A stretch of 6,960 nucleotides of DNA. Source: Nitrospirota bacterium (GTDB lineage: Bacteria; Nitrospirota; UBA9217). Every line of letters starts with the position of its first letter. Position 1 is the stretch's first letter. The DNA is taken from assembly GCA_017885365.1 (NCBI GenBank), contig JAFNGD010000340.1:3133-10092 (forward strand), given 5' to 3'. Of the stretch, positions 1-4,586 are shown in pieces. The notes beneath the pieces are model-generated. The model had not been told where the DNA came from. It was given only the letters and a program-made list of their open reading frames with translations, and did no database searches. The position numbers were made by a program, and so were the translations under genes.

Positions 1-765
1 CAGGTGATCCAGAACATCGTGCTGAACGCGGACCAGGCGATGCCGCTGGGCGGGAGGGTGGCGATCTCGGCACGGAACCTCCCCGCGGCCGAAACGGCAT
101 TGCATTCCGGGCTGGAGAGCCGGGACTACGTGGTGATCGAAATCGAGGACCATGGGGTCGGCATTCAGGATGCATACCTGAGCAAGATCTTCGATCCCTA
201 CTTCACGACCAAGGAGAAGGGAAGCGGCCTGGGGCTCGCGACCTCCTACTCGATCATCAGGAACCATGGCGGCCTGATCGAGGTCCAGTCAGTCGTCGGC
301 AAGGGGAGCACCTTCCATATCTATCTTCCTGCCACCAGAGCAGCGGTATCCGCGCCGGCGGAGCGGCCGCAGCCTGCGCCGGCGGCGCGGAAGGCCCGGG
401 TCCTCGTGATGGATGACGAGTCGATCATCAGGAGGGTCGCCCAGGAACTGCTGGGCTCCCTGGGTCATGAGATGGCGGCCGCCGAGAACGGCGATGCCGC
501 AGTCGAACAGTACCGGCGGGCGATAGCGGAGGGCCGGCCCTTTGATGTGGTCATCCTCGACCTGACCGTCCGGGGCGGCAAGGGCGGCGCGGAGACCATG
601 CGGGAGCTGCTGGCGATCGATCCCGGCGTGAAGGCGGTCGTCTCCAGCGGGTACTCCGACGACCAGGTCATTGCCACATACCGGCAGCATGGCTTCCGTT
701 CCTTTCTGAAGAAGCCCTACGACATACAGGAGCTGGGCAACGTGCTGAACGACGTGTTGGCGTAG
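1..765 (+). CDS. Hybrid sensor histidine kinase, C-terminal part (ATPase domain plus receiver); 5' end outside the window
   Basis: The frame is open from base 1, so the N-terminus and histidine-bearing domain lie upstream; the GTG at 4 is an internal valine, not a start. Numbering from the first codon, residues 1-110 are a HATPase_c domain: N-box around N5/N9, G1 box DHGVGI at 50-55, F-box IFDPYFTTK at 63-71, G2 box GSGLGLA at 74-80. An Ala/Pro/Arg-rich linker (about 111-131) leads to a receiver domain (132-254) with acidic pair D138/D139, phospho-acceptor D187, S215 and K238 before a cis-Pro position. All residues needed for ATP binding and receiver phosphorylation are present. The ATPase domain would phosphorylate the missing histidine, with phosphate passing to the attached receiver. 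No DNA-binding output domain follows, so output is probably a phosphorelay or protein contact. The next gene starts 23 nt downstream, suggesting co-transcription. Family assignment is firm; the signal sensed is not visible. Confidence 0.93.
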   Translation, partial: QVIQNIVLNADQAMPLGGRVAISARNLPAAETALHSGLESRDYVVIEIEDHGVGIQDAYLSKIFDPYFTTKEKGSGLGLATSYSIIRNHGGLIEVQSVVGKGSTFHIYLPATRAAVSAPAERPQPAPAARKARVLVMDDESIIRRVAQELLGSLGHEMAAAENGDAAVEQYRRAIAEGRPFDVVILDLTVRGGKGGAETMRELLAIDPGVKAVVSSGYSDDQVIATYRQHGFRSFLKKPYDIQELGNVLNDVLA

Positions 766-788
766 GCGCCAAGAGGGAGGAGAGATCC

Positions 789-1199
789 ATGACGACGGAG
801 CAAGCAGAGCGGACACGGCCAGGGCTGGCCCCGGCCCCGCTGATCTACGGCGCCTTTGCACTCGGGCTGACGACCGCGATCGCTTTCCGCGTCCTCATCA
901 TCCTGCAGCACTTCGCGCCGGGATGGGTCCGACCGGTGTGGTACTTTGCTGTGGTCGGGAATCTCGTGTTCTTTTACTACCGGTACCGCATCGCCGGGAA
1001 GCGGAAACGCGCGGTGGACGAGCAGGGGCTGATCGCCAAGGTCGAGGCGGACACCTGCTTCACGCCCACGGAGCGGGAGGCCCTCGCGTACCTGCTCCGG
1101 TCCATCAAACGGTCGCCCGAGAACCTCAACTACCTGATCATCACGGCATTCTCAGTCGTTGCGATCGCGATAGACCTGGCGCTGGTGCTGTTGTACTAA
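789..1199 (+). CDS. Small three-helix membrane protein of unknown function
   Basis: 136 residues starting at an ATG preceded by a strong ribosome binding site (GGAGGAG at 776-782, 6-nt spacer). Three hydrophobic segments are visible: about 18-40, 49-66 and 113-135. The basic run after the second (YRYRIAGKRKR, 65-75) places the 45-residue central loop in the cytoplasm by the positive-inside rule, giving a cytoplasmic N-terminus and a C-terminus at or beyond the outer face of the membrane. The loop includes an acidic and polar stretch, FTPTEREALAYLLRSIKRSP (91-110), which looks helical. I recognise no family and see no catalytic motif. Its position 23 nt after a hybrid kinase suggests one transcript, so it could be an accessory to that signalling protein, but this is inference from spacing only. 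Codon use matches the neighbours. An overlapping frame (923-1210) is Gly/Arg/His-rich and is a shadow. Confidence 0.8.
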   Translation: MTTEQAERTRPGLAPAPLIYGAFALGLTTAIAFRVLIILQHFAPGWVRPVWYFAVVGNLVFFYYRYRIAGKRKRAVDEQGLIAKVEADTCFTPTEREALAYLLRSIKRSPENLNYLIITAFSVVAIAIDLALVLLY

Positions 1200-1227
1200 G
1201 GAGTGAATAGTATCGTTAACATCTCTT

Positions 1228-1349
1228 GTCACCGAGAACCCCCGATTTAAACTTTCGGGGGTAGGCTGCGAGGACATAGCCACAGGCCAGAGGCAGAGAA
1301 AGGCCGGCGAAAACGAGGGTTTTAATCTATTCTCGGTATCCTCGGCGAC
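1228..1349. repeat. Degenerate palindromic intergenic element, possibly a dispersed repeat copy
   Basis: The gap between the membrane protein and the peptidase contains nested inverted repeats. ACCGAGAA (1231-1238) is exactly complementary to TTCTCGGT (1330-1337), and GTCACCGAG (1228-1236) also pairs with CTCGGCGAC (1341-1349) with one mismatch. Inside are a GC-rich hairpin (1239-1261), a small AAAAC/GTTTT hairpin (1310-1323) and a purine-rich stretch with repeated CAGAG words (1287-1299). Tandem CTCGGTAT/CCTCGGCG units at the right end and CAGAG-rich middles resemble intergenic repeats I have seen in deltaproteobacterial genomes. That resemblance is from memory and the copy would be degraded. 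No transposase is present. It may be a non-autonomous repeat or a structured transcript end. Confidence 0.4.
1239..1261. other. GC-rich hairpin downstream of the membrane-protein gene
   Basis: CCCCCGA (1239-1245) and TCGGGGG (1255-1261) form a perfect 7-bp stem with a 9-nt A/T-rich loop, 40 nt after the stop at 1199. It could stop or stabilise the upstream transcript. Neither strand has a T-tract after the stem, so it is not a canonical intrinsic terminator. It may simply be the core of the surrounding palindromic element. Confidence 0.4.
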
Positions 1350-1412
1350 CAATGTGGCAAAGTATCTACTGCTCCTATGAGTAAGGAAAACTGGTTCAAC
1401 GTTCAAGGTTAA

Positions 1413-1417
1413 GGGAG
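1413..1417 (+). promoter_or_regulatory. Ribosome binding site that decides the peptidase start
   Basis: GGGAG at 1413-1417 is 1 nt from the ATG at 1419, too close to serve it, but 10 nt from the in-frame ATG at 1428. The later start also gives a cleaner signal peptide beginning Met-Lys-Arg, so 1428 is preferred. Confidence 0.55.
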
Positions 1418-1427
1418 AATGCAGACG

Positions 1428-2663
1428 ATGAAACGATCCGGAAAGGCCCTGTTCGCAACGATCATGATGGCCGTACTTGCCGGGCCTGCCGCGGCGCAGG
1501 TGGCGATCGAGCCCGAGAAGATGCTGGAGCAGATCAATTACCTGTCGGGCAAGGATCTCCGGGGGCGGGGCCTCGGGACACCGGAACTTGACAAGGCCGC
1601 TGCGTTCATCGCAGCACGGTTCGAGGCCGTGGGACTGCTTCCGGGCGGGGAACCGGGCGGCAGCTGGTACCAGGAATGGGTCGACCCGGATACAAAGATC
1701 AGGATGCGGAACGTTGTGGGCGTCCTGCCGGGCAGGGCCCCGGAGCTTGCACGGGAGAGCGTAGTCATCGGCGCGCACTACGACCATCTCGGCATGACCG
1801 GTGCGTCGAAGGAATTTGCAGGGCAAGTGCACCCCGGGGCCGACGATAACGCCAGCGGCGTTGCGGTGCTGCTCGAAATGGCGTCGCGGCTTACGCTGGT
1901 AGCGAATATGGAGCGGTCCGTCGTGTTCGTCGCCTTCACCGGCGAGGAAGCGGGCAGGAAAGGCTCGCGGTACTACGTCCAGAACGAGAAGCGATACCCC
2001 GTGTCCAGGACCACGGGTATGATCAACCTCGACACCGTGGGGCGGCTGGGGAAGGGCAAGCTGATCATCCTCGGCGCCGGTTCCGCGAAGGAGTGGTCCC
2101 CGCTCTTCCAGGAGGTTGCTGGGTCGCTGAAGCTTGAGATCGCCGAATCGGCGCAGGACCTGGACGCGAGCGATCAGAAGAGCTTCCACGAGGCCGGCGT
2201 CCCGGCGGTGCAGCTCTTCACCGGGCCTCACCTCGACTATCACCGGCCCACGGATACAGCGGACAAGATCGACGGCAAGGGGCTCGCGAAGGTCGCCATG
2301 GTGGCCCGTGCTGTGGCCTTCACCCTCGCGAACCTTCCGGGTCCGCTCACGCGGACCATCTCGGCGGCACCGGCCGCTGTCCCCGGTCCCCGCGTTGACC
2401 GGAAAGTGACCATCGGGGCCATTCCCGACTTCACCTATAACGAAAAGGGTGTGCGGCTCGGCGGGACCCAGCCGGGCGGTCCGGCCGAAGCGGCAGGGAT
2501 GAGGCAGGGGGACATCATCATCCAGGCGGGAACAACCCCCGTCGCGGTGCTGAAAGACCTGTCCGATGTGCTGAAGACGAAACAGCCGGGGGAAAAGTTG
2601 ACGGTGAGATTCCTGCGGAACGGGAGAGAGATGAAGGCCGAGCTGGAGGTGAAGGAACGGTAG
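1428..2663 (+). CDS. Secreted M28-family zinc metallopeptidase (aminopeptidase-like) with C-terminal PDZ domain
   Basis: The 411-residue product (start at 1428; the ATG at 1419 would add three residues) begins with a signal peptide: basic MKRSGK, a hydrophobic core, and a likely cleavage after A23 (PAAA/Q). The M28 metal site is complete: H117 in GAHYDHLG, bridging D139 in GADDNASG, catalytic E173 followed by ligand E174 in FTGEEAG, D202 in NLDTVG, and H272 in YHRPTDT. Family members use two zinc ions to remove N-terminal residues from peptides, so an exported aminopeptidase is the likely role; exact substrate is not readable. Residues about 326-411 form a PDZ domain (GVRLGGTQPGGPAEAAGM, then GDIIIQAG), which could bind C-terminal peptides or position substrate. 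It has its own upstream gap and the next gene is in a different functional class, so it is probably a single-gene unit. The catalytic assignment is strong; periplasmic versus extracellular location is open. Confidence 0.92.
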   Translation: MKRSGKALFATIMMAVLAGPAAAQVAIEPEKMLEQINYLSGKDLRGRGLGTPELDKAAAFIAARFEAVGLLPGGEPGGSWYQEWVDPDTKIRMRNVVGVLPGRAPELARESVVIGAHYDHLGMTGASKEFAGQVHPGADDNASGVAVLLEMASRLTLVANMERSVVFVAFTGEEAGRKGSRYYVQNEKRYPVSRTTGMINLDTVGRLGKGKLIILGAGSAKEWSPLFQEVAGSLKLEIAESAQDLDASDQKSFHEAGVPAVQLFTGPHLDYHRPTDTADKIDGKGLAKVAMVARAVAFTLANLPGPLTRTISAAPAAVPGPRVDRKVTIGAIPDFTYNEKGVRLGGTQPGGPAEAAGMRQGDIIIQAGTTPVAVLKDLSDVLKTKQPGEKLTVRFLRNGREMKAELEVKER

Positions 2664-2700
2664 CGGTATTGGTACAGCAAATGTTGTCAAGATGCGACGC

Positions 2701-2743
2701 GGTACCACATCGTCCGCAAGCGCAATCCCCACTGCTTGCTACC
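2701..2743. other. Interrupted hairpin between the peptidase and the response regulator
   Basis: GCAAGC (2716-2721) pairs with GCTTGC (2734-2739) around a 12-nt loop, and the outer GGTA (2701-2704) pairs with TACC (2740-2743) across an unpaired left-side stretch. It starts 37 nt after the peptidase stop and lies just upstream of the putative sigma-54 site. There is no T-tract, so it would be a weak terminator at best. As DNA it could instead be part of an upstream activator region. Confidence 0.3.
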
Positions 2744-2753
2744 GGGAGTATCA

Positions 2754-2769
2754 TGGCATGCACGCTGCA
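2754..2769 (+). promoter_or_regulatory. Putative sigma-54 (-24/-12) promoter for the response regulator gene
   Basis: TGGCATGCACGCTGCA matches the sigma-54 consensus TGGCACRNNNNTTGCW at all but two specified positions. The GG (2755-2756) and GC (2767-2768) doublets are intact and at canonical spacing. Transcription would begin near 2780, giving a leader of about 107 nt before the start at 2887. It sits in non-coding sequence on the correct strand, directly upstream of a sigma-54 activator gene, which fits autoregulation. A match this good could arise by chance about once in a window this size on both strands, so location carries much of the weight. Confidence 0.5.
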
Positions 2770-2811
2770 GGTCATGGGGGGAAATGCCTCCTTTCTAAAT
2801 AGTGACTTTCA

Positions 2812-2820
2812 TGGTACAAT
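2812..2820 (+). promoter_or_regulatory. Putative sigma-70 extended -10 promoter
   Basis: TGGTACAAT fits the extended -10 form TGnTATAAT with one mismatch in the hexamer. The -35 region at 17-bp spacing (TTTCTA, 2792-2797) is poor, as is common for extended -10 promoters. The start would be near 2827, about 60 nt before the regulator ATG. It could give basal expression alongside the sigma-54 site. Confidence 0.4.
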
Positions 2821-2823
2821 CTC

Positions 2824-2841
2824 TGCAGAATATTGCAGAAT
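2824..2841 (+). repeat. Tandem direct repeat, possible operator
   Basis: TGCAGAAT occurs at 2824-2831 and again at 2834-2841, one helical turn apart. CTGCA (2823-2827) and TGCAG (2834-2838) also make a short inverted repeat. The repeats overlap the predicted start of the extended -10 promoter, where a bound protein would block transcription. No particular regulator can be named. Confidence 0.3.
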
Positions 2842-2886
2842 GATCCCGGGTCCGAATGGCCCCTTCCTGGTCTTGCCGAAGGATAT

Positions 2887-4218
2887 ATGGAAAAACTGCC
2901 GGTCAGGGTGTTGATCGCTGACGACGAGAAGAACATCCGGGAACTTCTTGGGGGCGAACTTGCAGCCATCCTGTCGCACGTGGCCGCGGTGGAGAGCGGA
3001 TCCGCGGCGCTGAAGGAGCTTGAAAAAAGCGAGTATGACGTTCTCCTGCTCGACCTCACCATGCCCGGGATGGATGGCATGGAGGTCTTGAAAAGATTAA
3101 AGGCCCTCGATATCCCCTCGGAAGTCATCATTCTCACCGCCAATGCTACAATCCTGACAGCCGTTGAGGCAATGAAGCTGGGCGCCTATGATTATCTCAT
3201 GAAGCCGTTCCGGCTCGCCGAGCTTCTGCCGGTCATCGAAAAGGCCTATGAAAAGAAGAGACTTCGCTCCGAAAATCTCCTGTTAAAGGCCCAGGTCAGG
3301 AAGCAGTCGGAAGTCCCCGCCATAATCGCGGAAAGCCCTGTCATGCGGGAGGTGATCGATCGGGCAAAGAAGGTCGCGTCATCGGACTTTCCCGTCCTGA
3401 TCACGGGCGAAAGCGGCACCGGCAAGGAGCTGATCGCAAGGATCATTCACAATGCCTCCCCCCGGGGGGAGCGGTCCTACGTCGCGATCAATTGCGGGGC
3501 CATACCGGAGAACATGATCGAGAGCGAACTGTTCGGTTATGAAAAGGGGGCGTTCACCGGCGCCCATGCGAAAAAGCCGGGGCTGCTCGAGATAGCCCAC
3601 GACGGCACCCTTTTCCTTGACGAGATCGGGGACATGCCGCTCCCGCTTCAGGTCAAGCTGCTCCGGGTCATTGAAACGGGGAGCTTCTACCGCCTGGGCG
3701 GCACCCGGGAGACCCAGGTCAATGTGCGGATCATCTCGGCAACGAACAAGAAATTGAAGGCCGAGATCGACAGGGGAGCGTTCCGGGAGGACCTCTATTA
3801 CCGGATCTCCGCACTGAGCGTTCATCTCCCCCCGCTGCGTGAACGGAGAGAGGATATCGTGCCGCTGATCGAACAGTGCACCTGCAGTAATCCGGCGTTC
3901 AAGAAGAAAAGGTTCAGCAGCGAATCGCTTAAGCTCCTGAGCGACTATTCCTGGCCGGGCAATATCAGAGAGCTTCAAAATGTGGTCCATCACGTTCTAT
4001 TGCTGAGCAGGAACGACCTGGTCGAACCTGCCGACCTTCCCGGCGATCTGAGTGGACGAGCGCCTTCGGCCGGTACCCGGCTCGACGACCTGGAGCGCGA
4101 GCATATCCTGCGAGTGCTGCAGCAAGCGGGCGGCGACCGGAGCAAGGCTGCAGCCACGCTCGGCATCCACCCGCGAACATTGTTAAGGAAGTTGGCAGAC
4201 TATGGTATGGAGAAATGA
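2887..4218 (+). CDS. NtrC-family sigma-54-dependent response regulator (receiver, AAA+ ATPase, Fis-type HTH)
   Basis: 443 residues from the ATG at 2887, chosen because it has an upstream AAGGA (2879-2883, short 3-nt spacer) and begins at the first receiver strand; a TTG at 2833 would add 18 atypical residues. Receiver domain, residues 5-122: acidic pair D12/D13, phospho-acceptor D56, T84, K106. AAA+ domain, about 146-375: Walker A GESGTGK (174-180), sigma-54-contacting GAFTGA loop (221-226), Walker B LFLDE (242-246), arginine-finger region REDLYYR (300-306), sensor II WPGNIREL (356-363). The C-terminus (about 402-443) is a Fis-like helix-turn-helix with GDRSKAAATLGIHPRTLLRK (416-435). The family oligomerises on upstream DNA and uses ATP hydrolysis to open sigma-54 promoters once phosphorylated. 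All signature residues are intact. A membrane sensor kinase follows at 4577 and is the likely partner. A putative sigma-54 promoter lies upstream. Target genes are not identifiable here. Confidence 0.95.
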   Translation: MEKLPVRVLIADDEKNIRELLGGELAAILSHVAAVESGSAALKELEKSEYDVLLLDLTMPGMDGMEVLKRLKALDIPSEVIILTANATILTAVEAMKLGAYDYLMKPFRLAELLPVIEKAYEKKRLRSENLLLKAQVRKQSEVPAIIAESPVMREVIDRAKKVASSDFPVLITGESGTGKELIARIIHNASPRGERSYVAINCGAIPENMIESELFGYEKGAFTGAHAKKPGLLEIAHDGTLFLDEIGDMPLPLQVKLLRVIETGSFYRLGGTRETQVNVRIISATNKKLKAEIDRGAFREDLYYRISALSVHLPPLRERREDIVPLIEQCTCSNPAFKKKRFSSESLKLLSDYSWPGNIRELQNVVHHVLLLSRNDLVEPADLPGDLSGRAPSAGTRLDDLEREHILRVLQQAGGDRSKAAATLGIHPRTLLRKLADYGMEK

Positions 4219-4586
4219 GCTGCGATGACCCGGGAACAGCATTTCCCGGCGAGCCGCCGGACCGGTCGCACAGACCAATTCCCCATCATGACGACAGGAG
4301 TGACCCTGCTTTCAGGACAGGCAAGGACAACGGTCTGAAGCGCTTTGGAGAGCACCCGATCGTTGCCGCAGGGTTCATCTATGCGGCGGTCCTGATCATC
4401 GCCGAGGCACGCAAGCAGGACGCCGACCCCCCCGGCTATCGTAAGGATACCACCGTCGGTATCGGGAAGGTCGGAGGGCTGCAGGGCACTGTCGCCCTGA
4501 CCGCTTCAGGGATCCCGATCGCGCGTTCATGCTCAGGGGGGTCCCTGACGACTGGTTCGCTTCGCAGGAGTAGCCCATGGCCGTGA
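4215..4586 (+). CDS. Doubtful small ORF, possibly a frameshifted gene, filling the regulator-kinase gap
   Basis: The 358-nt interval between the regulator and the kinase holds this 123-codon frame. Its ATG overlaps the regulator stop (ATGA at 4215-4218), which could allow translational coupling, but its end overlaps the kinase start by 10 nt. The first 40 residues are Asp/Pro/His-rich and unconvincing. Around 4341-4526 hand-counted G+C by codon position is about 68, 50 and 77%, a coding-like pattern, with one hydrophobic segment (HPIVAAGFIYAAVLIIAEAR). After about 4508 the coding-like pattern moves to another frame, which reads DPDRAFMLRGVPDDWFASQE (4511-4570) and stops at 4571-4573, immediately after the kinase ribosome binding site. 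One frame switch would thus join two plausible segments. I recognise no family. It could be a damaged gene, a sequencing indel in a real gene, or non-coding leader. Confidence 0.3.
   Translation: MSCDDPGTAFPGEPPDRSHRPIPHHDDRSDPAFRTGKDNGLKRFGEHPIVAAGFIYAAVLIIAEARKQDADPPGYRKDTTVGIGKVGGLQGTVALTASGIPIARSCSGGSLTTGSLRRSSPWP
4230..4249. other. Hairpin just after the response regulator stop codon
   Basis: CCGGGAA (4230-4236) and TTCCCGG (4243-4249) form a perfect 7-bp stem with a 6-nt loop, starting 12 nt after the regulator stop. No T-tract follows, so canonical intrinsic termination is unlikely. It could attenuate transcription into the kinase or protect the 3' end of the regulator message. Confidence 0.4.

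Noticed and set aside
923..1210. Alternative plus-strand frame overlapping the small membrane protein
   Set aside because: Gly/Arg/His-rich composition, no ribosome binding site, and fully overlapped by a frame with clear membrane helices.
1355..1381. Possible promoter for the peptidase (TGGCAA and TATGAG)
   Set aside because: As sigma-70 the hexamers are only 15 bp apart and weak; as sigma-54 the -12 GC doublet is missing.
1152..2732. Minus-strand open frame of 526 codons covering the peptidase gene
   Set aside because: It is antisense to a gene with a complete M28 active site; the translation is rich in Arg, His and Pro with no recognisable domain. Long antisense frames are common in GC-rich coding DNA.
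2859..2879. Second sigma-54-like sequence (TGG...TTGC) close to the regulator start
   Set aside because: The two elements are 5 bp too far apart for sigma-54.
2833..2886. Upstream TTG start for the response regulator
   Set aside because: It lacks a good ribosome binding site, lies within the direct repeat and would add 18 residues before the usual receiver start.
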